The notes beneath the pieces are model-generated. The model saw only the letters and a program-made list of their open reading frames with translations, was not told where the DNA came from and did not search any database. 64,000 nt of DNA from Halioxenophilus sp033283405 (GTDB lineage Bacteria > Pseudomonadota > Gammaproteobacteria > Pseudomonadales > Cellvibrionaceae). Positions within the stretch are counted from its first letter, which is position 1, and the number at the start of each line of letters is the position of its first letter. Positions 25,867 to 34,311 of this stretch are shown here, piece after piece. The stretch covers positions 62,001 through 126,000 of the forward strand of contig NZ_JAWMQR010000011.1 in the NCBI RefSeq assembly GCF_033283405.1, written 5' to 3'. Both the position numbers and the translations under genes were made by a program.

Positions 25867-26553
25867 TTAGTCGACATTGGCGCGCGCCCAGTTGCCGGCA
25901 TCCATGCGATTATTGGCGCCTATTTTACGGTAGGCGTTATAGAGGTGGCTCTTCACCGTATGGGCACTTAAACCCAGCTTCTCGCCGATTTCGGCATTGG
26001 TGACACCGCTTTTCATCAGTCGCAGTATCTCCGTCTCTCTGCGGGTAAGTTGTGTATGGGCCTGCAGTGGGTGGGTGGCGCGGCAGTTCTCCAAGTGGTT
26101 GGTGAGCAGCCGCCGCGGTAACCACAGTTCTCCGACCAGAACCCGCCGAACTCCCTGCAACAGTTGTGCTTCCCGTGCATCGTCGTAGAAGAGGCCATTC
26201 ACCTTGGGCCACTCAATCAGCCGTTCATAGTTTTTATTGTGCGGTACATGAATGAGGGCGGCGTACTGGAGCTGGTGGATGTTCTCCTGCAGCCAGAGGG
26301 CGATCTCTTTCACGCCCAGGCCATGACAATCGATCAATGCCAGTTCCACCGACTGCGCGATGGCGGTTTGGGGAGTTAACCGTCTGCAGCTGCAGGAGAG
26401 ATCCTTGGCAATCAGGCCACTGAGTAGCTGACTGGAGAAGCTGGATTCGGCACTGATCAGTAGCACTGGATGCTCAGGTGATTCGGGCTCTTTCACTAAT
26501 TGGGGTTTACTGCTGGTGCTGGGGTAGGGCGAGTGTTGGCTTAGTGTCGTCAT
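25867..26553 (-). CDS. CsgD/VpsT-like LuxR-family transcription regulator
   Basis: The 228-residue product has a receiver-like N-terminal domain and a C-terminal LuxR helix-turn-helix (LTRRETEILRLMKSGVTNAE and LSAHTVKSHLYNAYRKIGAN). The ending NRMDAGNWARAN resembles that of CsgD and VpsT, which control curli and biofilm polysaccharide. VpsT binds c-di-GMP through a W[FLM][TS]R motif; here residues 144-147 read WLPR, so the third position differs. The gene is convergent with uvrA and divergent from ugd, within an exopolysaccharide region it may control. Binding of c-di-GMP is an inference. Confidence 0.8.
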   Translation of the reverse strand: MTTLSQHSPYPSTSSKPQLVKEPESPEHPVLLISAESSFSSQLLSGLIAKDLSCSCRRLTPQTAIAQSVELALIDCHGLGVKEIALWLQENIHQLQYAALIHVPHNKNYERLIEWPKVNGLFYDDAREAQLLQGVRRVLVGELWLPRRLLTNHLENCRATHPLQAHTQLTRRETEILRLMKSGVTNAEIGEKLGLSAHTVKSHLYNAYRKIGANNRMDAGNWARANVD

Positions 26554-27028
26554 CGGCGAATGTCCCTATTCTGGGTTTCAGTGTCAGTCTGGGTTTCAAT
26601 GTCAGTCTGGATTGCAAAAAGCAGTTTGTGTTTCACATTCGATCTGGGTAGCGAAATCGCAGCTTGCTGCAATTGGGCGTCAGAGCTCAGATTTTGTTAT
26701 GGGAGGTGAGCTCTACCCTGGCGCTGGTGACTCAAGCGGCTTCGCATCATAGCGCTCTTGACTGACAAGTTAATTGGCTCTCTTGGCTTAAGGTGACAAA
26801 AACTGGAATTTGTGACGTAGCCGTCAGAAAGACCTTAAGAGCTGTGAGCTTATCCCCCGCGACTTTCCGCTCGCGGGCTTTCGGCAGCCGGGCTGCCGGA
26901 ATTTAGGCCAATGATGGATATAATTTGTCACACTTTTATTGGATAATCGGCGGTTTTCCCCGAGGGGTTGCACTGTGATCTGTCGCTGGCGACCCCTTCG
27001 AAGCCAATAGTAAGGTACGAATGCAACG
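26554..27028. promoter_or_regulatory. Divergent regulatory region between the csgD-like gene and ugd
   Basis: This 475-nt gap carries an 18-bp tandem repeat just upstream of the regulator (26571-26606). It also has two strong hairpins: CCCGCGA/TCGCGGG (26856-26862 with 26871-26877) and CGGCAGC/GCTGCCG (26882-26888 with 26892-26898). A perfect -10 TATAAT lies at 26919-26924, about 105 nt before ugd, without a clear -35, which would suit an activator-dependent promoter. No gene was seen. Confidence 0.5.
26571..26606. repeat. Two 18-bp direct repeats upstream of the csgD-like gene
   Basis: Two adjacent copies, 26571-26588 and 26589-26606, read CTGGGTTTCARTGTCAGT and differ at one base; a partial third copy (CTGGATTGC) follows. 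They begin 18 nt from the regulator start codon, so they may be operator sites or part of its 5' leader. Confidence 0.7.
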
Positions 27029-28375
27029 ATGAGAGTTACGGTTTTTGGCACTGGCTATGTCGGCCTGGTGACCGGCGCCTGTTTGGCTGAGGTTGGCCAC
27101 AATGTGGTGTGTGTGGATGTTGATGCCGCTAAGGTCGACGCCCTCAAACAGGGGCAGATTCCTATCTTCGAGCCGGGTCTGGAGGCCGTGGTCACCAGTA
27201 ATTACGAGGTTGGTCATCTCAACTTCACCACCGACGCCAAGGCGGCGGTGGCGCATGGTCGGGTAATTTTCATTGCGGTGGGCACTCCGCCGGATGAGAA
27301 TGGCTCAGCCGATTTGAGCTATGTGCTGAAGGTGGCCGACACGATTGCCGAGCACATGACCCGCGAAACCATCATCGTTACCAAATCCACGGTACCGGTG
27401 GGCACCTCCGATAAGGTGGCGGCGGCCGTTGCCCTGCGGCTGGCGGCACGTAACAGCTCTCTTCCGTTCCATGTGGCATCCAACCCCGAGTTTCTCAAAG
27501 AGGGGGCCGCAGTAGCTGATTTTATGAAGCCCGACCGGATTATTGTCGGTACCTCCTCAGCGGCGGTGGAGTCGGCGATGCGCGAGCTCTATGCGCCCTT
27601 CAACCGTAACCACGACCGCTTGATGTTTATGGATGTGCGCTCGGCGGAGCTGACCAAATACGCGGCCAACGCCATGTTGGCCACCAAAATCAGCTTTATT
27701 AACGAAATTGCCAATATCTCTGAATATGTCGGCGCCGATATCGAGCGTGTGCGCACTGGTATCGGTTCTGACCCCCGTATCGGTTACCACTTTATCTACC
27801 CCGGCTGTGGTTACGGCGGCTCCTGTTTTCCCAAGGATGTCAAAGCACTGGTGGCCACGGCTCAGCAGGTGGGTTACCAAGCCGATCTGCTGCAGGCGGT
27901 GGAGAGTACCAACCAGAACCAGAAAAACCGCCTGTTTGCCAAACTCAGTGGCGAGTTCGATGGTCAGTTGGCTGGCAAGACTTTTGCACTTTGGGGTTTG
28001 GCCTTTAAACCCAATACCGATGATATGCGAGAGGCTTCCAGCCGCGTGCTGATGGAGTCACTGTGGGCGGCGGGTGCCCGGGTGAAAGCCTTTGACCCCG
28101 AAGCTATGCAGGAGACCCAGCGAATCTACGGGCAGCGCGAGGATCTACAGCTGATGGGTACCAAAGAGGCGTGTCTGTTGGATGCCGACGCACTGATCAT
28201 CTGTACCGAATGGAAAAATTTCTGGGCACCCGACTTTGAAATGATCAAGAGTCATCTCAAAACACCACTGATTGTTGATGGTCGCAATATTTACAATCCC
28301 TACCAGCTGGAGGAGTGGGGAATTAAATACATCGGTATTGGTCGATCAAACGGTGTTGAGCTGGCTGGCCAGTAG
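27029..28375 (+). CDS. ugd: UDP-glucose 6-dehydrogenase
   Basis: Ugd oxidises UDP-glucose to UDP-glucuronate, a precursor for acidic polysaccharides. The 448-residue product begins MRVTVFGTGYVGLVTGACLA, the NAD-binding Rossmann fold, and has the catalytic cysteine near residue 266 in GCGYGGSCFPKDVKAL. The end segment YIGIGRSNGVELAGQ is less conserved. It uses the product of galU (35143). The gene stands alone, 475 nt from the divergent regulator, between uvrA and the yajR-ssb pair. It is likely part of the exopolysaccharide set. Confidence 0.96.
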   Translation: MRVTVFGTGYVGLVTGACLAEVGHNVVCVDVDAAKVDALKQGQIPIFEPGLEAVVTSNYEVGHLNFTTDAKAAVAHGRVIFIAVGTPPDENGSADLSYVLKVADTIAEHMTRETIIVTKSTVPVGTSDKVAAAVALRLAARNSSLPFHVASNPEFLKEGAAVADFMKPDRIIVGTSSAAVESAMRELYAPFNRNHDRLMFMDVRSAELTKYAANAMLATKISFINEIANISEYVGADIERVRTGIGSDPRIGYHFIYPGCGYGGSCFPKDVKALVATAQQVGYQADLLQAVESTNQNQKNRLFAKLSGEFDGQLAGKTFALWGLAFKPNTDDMREASSRVLMESLWAAGARVKAFDPEAMQETQRIYGQREDLQLMGTKEACLLDADALIICTEWKNFWAPDFEMIKSHLKTPLIVDGRNIYNPYQLEEWGIKYIGIGRSNGVELAGQ

Positions 28376-28485
28376 TTGCTGATTTTGAACGATTGATCGG
28401 CGGGAGGCGAAAGGCGCTGGCTTGCATGTTGGGGGGCGATTAGAATAGCGCCCTGTTTAAGACTCTAAAATTTGTTGTTGGCTAC

Positions 28486-29838
28486 GTGTATTCAGATCCC
28501 AAGTTAGAACGCCGAGCGGTTGTCTCTCTCGCATCACTCTATATCGTCCGCATGCTGGGGCTATTTATGGTCCTGCCGGTGCTCGTTGTGCTGGGCGCCA
28601 GCTATGAAGGCGCCACGCCGGCACTGTTGGGCTTGGCGCTGGGTGTCTATGGCCTGAGTCAGGCAGTACTGCAGCTGCCGTTGGGCCTGCTTTCCGATTT
28701 TATCGGCCGCAAACCGGTTATCGTAGGTGGGTTGCTGGTATTTGCCCTGGGCAGTGTTACCGCCGCTACCGCCGACAGTGTGCACTGGTTGATTGTTGGC
28801 CGAGCCCTGCAGGGCGCCGGTGCTATTGCGGCGGCCATTATGGCGTTGTTGACCGATCTCACCAGTGAGGCCAACCGCACCAAGGCCATGGCCTCAATCG
28901 GTGCCTCCATCGGTGTCGCTTTTGCGCTCTCCCTGGTTATTGGGCCGTTGATTGCCTCTGCCTGGGGGCTTTCCGGTATTTTCTGGCTGACCGCACTGCT
29001 GGCACTGCTGGGGGTGGTGGTGGCGCTGGTTGTCGTGCCCTCTCCCAGACCGCACCCGGTGGCTTCTGGGGGGGAGTCCCTACCGGCGCGCATGCGCTCG
29101 GTACTGAGCAATGGCCAGCTGTTGCGGGTGGACGCCGGTGTCTTTGTGCTGCACATGCTGATGACCGCGCTGTTTGTGGCACTGCCCACTGTCTTTGTGG
29201 AGCGTTTGCAACTGCCGGTGGAGCGGCACTGGCTGGTCTATCTGCCGATTATGGTAATCGCCTTTGTGGCGATGGTGCCGATGATCATCCTGGCGGAAAA
29301 ACGCCGTAAAATGAAATCCGTTTTCCTTATCGCTGTCGCCAGTTTGGCGGTGAGCCTGCTGCTGCTCTCCAGCGAGCCGCACAGTTTACTGCTGACACTC
29401 GCTTTCCTACTGGTCTTCTTTTGGGCGTTTAACCTGCTCGAGGCGACCCTGCCGTCACTGATGAGCAAGCTGGCGCCAATTGGTACCAAGGGCGCGGCCT
29501 CTGGTATCTACTCTACCTGCCAGTTTCTGGGGGCGTTTACAGGCGGGGCTGTGGGCGGTTTTCTGCTGCAGCATCTGAACAGCTACTGGATATTCTGGTT
29601 GGGTGCTGCTATGGCGCTGCTGTGGTTGTGCTGGGGCTGGTCGATGGTGGTTCCGAAGCCCTTGAATCAGGTGCTGGTCACTCTCAATGGGCAGGCGTTT
29701 GAGCAGGTGGAAACGCGCTTACGGGCGCTCGACGGTGTGGTTGAGGTGACCTACCTGCAGGAGCTTTCCGCGGCCTCTCTGCGGGTTGATAGCGACCATT
29801 TTCAGAAAACCAAGCTGCAAGAACTTGGATTGCTCTAG
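28486..29838 (+). CDS. yajR: YajR-type MFS transporter with C-terminal YAM-like domain
   Basis: This is an inner-membrane major facilitator protein of 450 residues with twelve hydrophobic segments. The motif A region reads GLLSDFIGRKPVIVGG, and the segment VGRALQGAGAIAAAIMALLTD closely resembles E. coli YajR. After the last helix about 65 residues form a small soluble domain (VETRLRALDGVVEVTYL) like the ferredoxin-like YAM domain. The start is GTG at 28486. In Pseudomonas an MFS gene of this type also sits between uvrA and ssb. The substrate is not known. Confidence 0.85.
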   Translation: MYSDPKLERRAVVSLASLYIVRMLGLFMVLPVLVVLGASYEGATPALLGLALGVYGLSQAVLQLPLGLLSDFIGRKPVIVGGLLVFALGSVTAATADSVHWLIVGRALQGAGAIAAAIMALLTDLTSEANRTKAMASIGASIGVAFALSLVIGPLIASAWGLSGIFWLTALLALLGVVVALVVVPSPRPHPVASGGESLPARMRSVLSNGQLLRVDAGVFVLHMLMTALFVALPTVFVERLQLPVERHWLVYLPIMVIAFVAMVPMIILAEKRRKMKSVFLIAVASLAVSLLLLSSEPHSLLLTLAFLLVFFWAFNLLEATLPSLMSKLAPIGTKGAASGIYSTCQFLGAFTGGAVGGFLLQHLNSYWIFWLGAAMALLWLCWGWSMVVPKPLNQVLVTLNGQAFEQVETRLRALDGVVEVTYLQELSAASLRVDSDHFQKTKLQELGLL

Positions 29839-29941
29839 GGGTTTCGGTAGAGTGTCGGGTTTCGGCCTTTTTCGGGACCCGGGCCTGCCGGGATTCGGCA
29901 TCGGGCCAAACGATAATACTGTACAGATTTAGGAGAGCATC

Positions 29942-30436
29942 ATGGCGCGAGGCATTAACAAGGTGATTTTAGTGGGTAACTGCGGCCAGGACCCAGAAAC
30001 CCGCTATTTGCCAAGCGGCGGCGCCGTGACCAATATCAGTATCGCCACCAGTGAAAGCTGGAAAGACAAGCAGACCGGGCAGCCCCAGGAGCGCACCGAG
30101 TGGCACCGGGTGGTCTTCTTCAATCGCCTGGCCGAAATTGCCGGTGAGTACCTGCGCAAGGGCTCGCAAGTCTATGTCGAAGGCTCTTTGCGCACCCGTA
30201 AATGGCAGGACCAGGGCGGCCAGGATCGCTACACCACAGAGATTGTTGCCAGCGAGATGCAGATGCTGGGCGGGCGCACTGAAGCCGCCGCCGGTCAGGC
30301 TGGTGGCCGTATGGCGCAGGCGCCTGGTGGTTATGGTGGTGGCTCGCCCTCTGCGCCGTCGGCACCCTCTGCGCCATCGGCTCCCGCACAGCAACCTCCC
30401 GGGTTCGACTCCTTTGATGATGACATTCCGTTTTAA
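29942..30436 (+). CDS. ssb: Single-stranded DNA-binding protein
   Basis: SSB protects single-stranded DNA in replication, repair and recombination and recruits partners by its tail. The 164-residue product has the OB fold (MARGINKVILVGNCGQDPET, TEWHRVVFFNRLAEIAGEYL), then a glycine- and proline-rich linker with a repeated APS motif. The acidic tip is DDDIPF. TTTAGGAGAG gives a strong ribosome-binding site. No clear LexA box was seen; the short palindrome CTGTACAG upstream lacks the usual spacing. Confidence 0.97.
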   Translation: MARGINKVILVGNCGQDPETRYLPSGGAVTNISIATSESWKDKQTGQPQERTEWHRVVFFNRLAEIAGEYLRKGSQVYVEGSLRTRKWQDQGGQDRYTTEIVASEMQMLGGRTEAAAGQAGGRMAQAPGGYGGGSPSAPSAPSAPSAPAQQPPGFDSFDDDIPF

Positions 30437-30454
30437 TTGACGCGGTCCTCGAAA

Positions 30455-30474
30455 CCGGCGCATGCCTGTGCCGG
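30455..30474 (+). terminator. Hairpin after ssb
   Basis: CCGGCGCA (30455-30462) pairs with TGTGCCGG (30467-30474) with one wobble, around a 4-nt loop, 19 nt after the ssb stop codon. There is no T-tract. Confidence 0.45.
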
Positions 30475-30525
30475 GTGCTGAGTGCCCCTGACTCCTAGAC
30501 TTGATGGTTTACCCAGGTAAATAGC

Positions 30526-31410
30526 TTGTCCCACACCGTTTTGTTAACCGATCAAAATAGCGCTATGGCCAAGGCGGTAGGGGCAGGGTTTGATCAGGCT
30601 GGGTTCCTCTCCCTGACGCATCTCAATTTGCAGGCTGGCGAGTGGTTGCAGCCAGAGACTGTCTCAGCGGCACTCGACCGCGTTAATCCGCACATTATTA
30701 TTAACACCTTGGGCTGGAGTGATGATGGTCGTTTGGCCTCGGCTGCACACCTTACCGAGCCAACCCGGGTGCTGGTGGAGGCGTGCCGTGAGCGCGAGGT
30801 GGCGTTTATCCAGCTCTCCAGTTACCGTGTTTTCAGCGGTGTGAAGTCAGGCTTTGTGGAGACCGACGAGCCTCTCCCCAGAGATGAGTGCGGTGAGCTC
30901 TACCTCGCCTGTGAAAAGCTGGTGGCGACCCTGCCGCGGCATATTATTTTGCGCCTGAGTTGGGTGATTGGCTGGCAGGGGGAGAACCTGTTGACCAAAA
31001 TCATCAATCCACTGCTGGCAGGTGATTCGGCGGCCATTGTGGGCGAACGCCGGGGTTCGCCGGTGGGACACTCCGAGGTGGTGCGGGTCTTGTCGGCGAT
31101 GGCCAAGCAGATCTCCTGCGGTGCTGAAAATTGGGGGCTGTTCCACTACAGTTCGGGTAATGTCTGTACCGAGGAGGAGTTTGCCGCCGAGGTGGAGCGG
31201 CGGGTAGCTGCGAAATGCACAGTCACTGGCGGGCTCAAGGATACCTCTGGCAGCGATACCGAGCCTGTGAGCGCTGCTTTAGGATACCGCCGCTTAATGG
31301 AGTGTTTTGGTATTCAGCCGCGCACCTGGAAGCAGGCACTTGGCCAGGAGCTGGGTTTGTGGTTTAGCCACCATCCCATGTTGTTGGATTCTGAAGTAAA
31401 CACCCAGTAA
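30526..31410 (+). CDS. RmlD-like sugar-nucleotide-binding protein, atypical
   Basis: The 294-residue product resembles dTDP-4-dehydrorhamnose reductase in overall layout: INTLGWSDDG, then QLSSYRVFSGVKSGFVETDE, then LRLSWVIGWQGENLLTK. However, the glycine-rich dinucleotide loop is missing at the N-terminus (LLTDQNSAMAKAVG). The catalytic YxxxK is replaced by ELYLACEKL, in which the tyrosine is one residue too early. It may therefore bind but not reduce a nucleotide sugar, or do something else. The TTG start at 30526 follows AGGT and keeps the first beta strand; an ATG at 30565 is the alternative. It is convergent with the next gene, with no bases between the stop codons. Confidence 0.7.
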   Translation: MSHTVLLTDQNSAMAKAVGAGFDQAGFLSLTHLNLQAGEWLQPETVSAALDRVNPHIIINTLGWSDDGRLASAAHLTEPTRVLVEACREREVAFIQLSSYRVFSGVKSGFVETDEPLPRDECGELYLACEKLVATLPRHIILRLSWVIGWQGENLLTKIINPLLAGDSAAIVGERRGSPVGHSEVVRVLSAMAKQISCGAENWGLFHYSSGNVCTEEEFAAEVERRVAAKCTVTGGLKDTSGSDTEPVSAALGYRRLMECFGIQPRTWKQALGQELGLWFSHHPMLLDSEVNTQ

Positions 31411-31944
31411 TCACCTGACGCTGTAAGAGCGTCCCACCATGCAGGCGGTAAACGCACGGTTGTAAGCCGCTTTGCCGCTCTGGTAGCTGTTGTTCGCCTG
31501 GGCCATCTTTTGGGCTTCCAAGTCGGCCCGGCGTTGTGCATCGGCGTAGCCTGCCCGCTCATTTTCCGCCCCAATCACATTGCCTAGAGTGGCGCCAACA
31601 ATGGCGCCGTTGACGGTGCTGTAGGTGTGATCATCAATAGCGTTGCCAATCAGAGCGCCGGCGAGGGTGCCGATCAGGGTGCCTTTGGCGGTGCTGCCCC
31701 GTTTCTCATTGGCAACGATTACTGGCCCTCGGGTGGGTGCTTGTATCTGGTTGGGGTCGACTCCGCTCTGGTCCACCGCCCAGCGATAGCACTGGTAGCG
31801 GTCCAACTCCAGTTGCTGTTGTGACTGGCCTGCCGCCGGATAGACGAAGAGGGTATCGGCAATCGAATCGGCTTGGGCTGCGCCGCTGATCAACTGGGCT
31901 GCGCCACTGGCCAATAGTGCTGTGAGTAATAATCTTTTCATCAT
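31411..31944 (-). CDS. Glycine-zipper envelope protein with shared cysteine module
   Basis: The 177-residue product has a signal peptide (MMKRLLLTALLASGAAQ, probable cleavage after AQA). The module YPAAGQSQQQLELDRYQCYR follows, then a glycine zipper (GTLIGTLAGALIGNAIDD and VGATLGNVIGAEN), and it ends ACMVGRSYSVR. Glycine-zipper segments usually insert in membranes. The gene lies 19 nt downstream of the DUF6515-like gene, which carries the same module, so the two probably form an operon and may act together in the envelope. The function is not known. Confidence 0.75.
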   Translation of the reverse strand: MMKRLLLTALLASGAAQLISGAAQADSIADTLFVYPAAGQSQQQLELDRYQCYRWAVDQSGVDPNQIQAPTRGPVIVANEKRGSTAKGTLIGTLAGALIGNAIDDHTYSTVNGAIVGATLGNVIGAENERAGYADAQRRADLEAQKMAQANNSYQSGKAAYNRAFTACMVGRSYSVR

Positions 31945-31963
31945 GCTTACCTCATTACCTGAG

Positions 31964-32875
31964 CTAGCGAACTACGTAGCCGCGCCCTTCCAGGCAGGCG
32001 GCTTGGGCGCGGTAGTAGGCGCCGCGTAACTGGTTATCCTGGTTGGGTTGCGAGGGGTCGTAACCGGTCTGCTCCCTGGCCCAGCGGTGGCATTGGTAGC
32101 GGTCAAGTTCGAGTTGATCATCGCTCTGCCCTAAGTTGGGGTAGACCATCCAGTCGCCAGTGCTGTAGGTGCTGGCAATCGGCACCGAATCCGGTTGGCT
32201 GGTGGAGGAGTCCTGGTAGGGGTTGGCGACCACGATGTAGTCGTCATTGTATTGCCGGTAGTAGACGTTGTTGGCTCGGTAGTAGATGTTGGAGCCAATG
32301 GTGAAGCTGATGTATCCCACTGGCAGGTGACCCACTCGTACGCCCAGGGGCGCAGAGATCACCATAAAGCCGCCCGAATAGGGGCGATAATAGGTGCCGG
32401 CGTAGAAGTAGAGTGGGTAAGGCTGGTAGTAGAGCCGACGCACGCCCACCGGCAGCCTCTGAATGCGGTAGCCAGGCTGGCTGTAGTGGTAGTGGTTGAT
32501 CTCTATGGTGCGGCTGTCGCGGTGGTCGTCGCGCCGGTCATCACGCCAGTTGTTGTGATTGCTGTCGCGTCGATCATCGCGGTAGTAGTTGGTTTGGTTG
32601 TCGCGCCGGTCATCCCGGTAATTACTCTGGCGATCATTGTTATGGCTGTCATTGCGATTGTTGTCGCGGTTGTGAGAGCTGTTACTGGGGTGGCGCACGA
32701 TAACACCGTTGTCCTGGAAGGCAGAACGCTTGTTGTCCTGGGCCTGATTAACCGTGTTATTGGAGCGTTTGGTGTCATTGGTGCGCTGTATGTCGGCGCT
32801 GCTGTTGCCCACATAAAACAGTGCTAACAGCACGAGTGCATAAGAGGCAAATTGCTGGGTATTGAATCTGGCCAT
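31964..32875 (-). CDS. DUF6515-like secreted protein, Asn/Asp/Arg-rich
   Basis: The 303-residue product has an N-terminal hydrophobic export signal (ASYALVLLALFYVGNSSA). A low-complexity part at residues 30-125 is rich in Asn, Asp and Arg, with YRDDRRD repeats. A Tyr-rich domain (LYYQPYPLYFYAGTYYRP, GGFMVISAPLGVRVGHLP) resembles DUF6515 proteins. The C-terminal module YPNLGQSDDQLELDRYQCHR and the end ACLEGRGYVVR recur in the next gene. It is probably periplasmic or cell-surface. The role is not known. Confidence 0.72.
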   Translation of the reverse strand: MARFNTQQFASYALVLLALFYVGNSSADIQRTNDTKRSNNTVNQAQDNKRSAFQDNGVIVRHPSNSSHNRDNNRNDSHNNDRQSNYRDDRRDNQTNYYRDDRRDSNHNNWRDDRRDDHRDSRTIEINHYHYSQPGYRIQRLPVGVRRLYYQPYPLYFYAGTYYRPYSGGFMVISAPLGVRVGHLPVGYISFTIGSNIYYRANNVYYRQYNDDYIVVANPYQDSSTSQPDSVPIASTYSTGDWMVYPNLGQSDDQLELDRYQCHRWAREQTGYDPSQPNQDNQLRGAYYRAQAACLEGRGYVVR

Positions 32876-32950
32876 CGCTCGGTCTCCTCTGTGGGTTAGA
32901 GAGCATAGGGCCAGTGTAGGAGTGGTTAGCTGAACTGAAGCTGAGTGAAT

Positions 32951-32988
32951 AACAGGCAGCGACTGGGGATAGATAGCCGCTGCCTGTT
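32951..32988 (-). terminator. Terminator of the fabA-fabB operon
   Basis: A perfect 11-bp stem, AACAGGCAGCG (32951-32961) with its complement at 32978-32988, closes a 16-nt loop directly after the fabB stop codon on the minus strand. Confidence 0.65.
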
Positions 32989-32990
32989 CT

Positions 32991-34205
32991 CTATTCGTAG
33001 CGCTGAAAGATCAGGGTTGCGTTGGTGCCGCCAAAGCCGAAGCTGTTGGACATCACACGATTGAGGCGGATATTGTCAATCCGCTCGCGCACGATGGGTA
33101 ACCCTGCGGCGCCGTCGTCTAACTGCTCAATATTGGCCGAAGCTGAAATAAAATCGTGCTTCATCATCAATAGGCTGTAAATCGCTTCCTGCACACCGGT
33201 AGCACCCAGGGAGTGACCGGTTAACGATTTGGTTGAGCTGATCGGTGGACAGTCTTCAGGGAAGGTGGTGCGCACTGCGCCCAGTTCCTGGATATCTCCA
33301 GCTGGTGTCGAGGTGCCGTGGGCGTTGATATAGTCGATTTTGCCCTCTGTGGTGGCCAGAGCCTGGCGCATGCAGCGCACGGCGCCTTCACCAGAAGGGG
33401 CAACCATGTCATAGCCATCGGAGGTGGCGCCGTAGCCCACCAGTTCACCATAGATTTTCGCGCCGCGAGCAAGGGCATGTTCCAGCTCTTCCAGTACCAG
33501 GCAGCCACCGCCGCCGGCAATGACAAAACCATCGCGATTGGCGTCGTAGGCGCGTGACGCTTCGGCTGGGCGGTCATTATAGGCGGTGGAGAGGGCGCCC
33601 ATGGCGTCGAACATACAGGAGAGCGTCCAGTGTTCCTCTTCGCCGCCGCCGGCAAAGATGATGTCCTGCTTACCCAGCTGAATAAGTTCAGCCGCATTGC
33701 CAATGCAGTGGGCGCTGGTGGCGCAGGCGGAAGAGATGGAGTAGTTGACGCCGCGGATTTTAAAGGGGGTGGCCAGGCAGGCGGAGGTGGTGCTGCCCAT
33801 GGTTTGGGTCACTCGGTAGGGGCCAATGCGCTTGATGCCCTTGCTGCGCAGAATATCGGCAGATTCCACTTGGTCGCGGGAGGAGGCGCCGCCGGAGCCC
33901 ATGATGATGCCGGTACGCTCGTTGGAGACTAGCTCATCAGGAAGGCCGGCGTCGGCAATGGCCTGACTCATAGAGAGATAGGCGTAAGCAGCGGCGCTGC
34001 CCATAAAGCGAAGAATCTTGCGATCGATGAGTTCTTTTAGATCCAGGTCGATACTGCCGGCAATGTGGCTGCGAAAGCCCAGCTCCTTGTACTCTTCTTT
34101 AAATTTGATGCCGGATCGACCGTCTCGCAAAGATTGTAATACTGTGTCGATATCGTTACCAATGCAGGAGACTATGCCCATTCCGGTAACTACAACGCGT
34201 CTCAT
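32991..34205 (-). CDS. fabB: 3-oxoacyl-ACP synthase I
   Basis: FabB elongates unsaturated fatty acid intermediates made by FabA. The 404-residue product has the catalytic cysteine 161 in SISSACATSAHCIGNA and the histidines in NAHGTSTPAGD and TKSLTGHSLGATG. Length matches E. coli FabB. It is transcribed after fabA with a 106-nt gap, the usual fabAB arrangement in gammaproteobacteria. A strong hairpin ends the unit. Confidence 0.97.
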   Translation of the reverse strand: MRRVVVTGMGIVSCIGNDIDTVLQSLRDGRSGIKFKEEYKELGFRSHIAGSIDLDLKELIDRKILRFMGSAAAYAYLSMSQAIADAGLPDELVSNERTGIIMGSGGASSRDQVESADILRSKGIKRIGPYRVTQTMGSTTSACLATPFKIRGVNYSISSACATSAHCIGNAAELIQLGKQDIIFAGGGEEEHWTLSCMFDAMGALSTAYNDRPAEASRAYDANRDGFVIAGGGGCLVLEELEHALARGAKIYGELVGYGATSDGYDMVAPSGEGAVRCMRQALATTEGKIDYINAHGTSTPAGDIQELGAVRTTFPEDCPPISSTKSLTGHSLGATGVQEAIYSLLMMKHDFISASANIEQLDDGAAGLPIVRERIDNIRLNRVMSNSFGFGGTNATLIFQRYE

Positions 34206-34311
34206 AAGCTACCCCATCCATCACCCGCACAGGATGATGTAATCAAGAATGTAATTAAAAATTAGCTTCGTATTATCTCACAAGCAACTTTAGTGGCTAA
34301 ATTGTAGCCTA

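Noticed and set aside
29910..29935. LexA box upstream of ssb
   Set aside because: CTGTACAG is a short palindrome without the CTG-N10-CAG spacing.
32195..32827. 210-codon Val-rich frame antisense to the DUF6515-like gene
   Set aside because: The Val/Ala-rich composition is the complement of the low-complexity Asn/Asp/Arg repeats on the coding strand.
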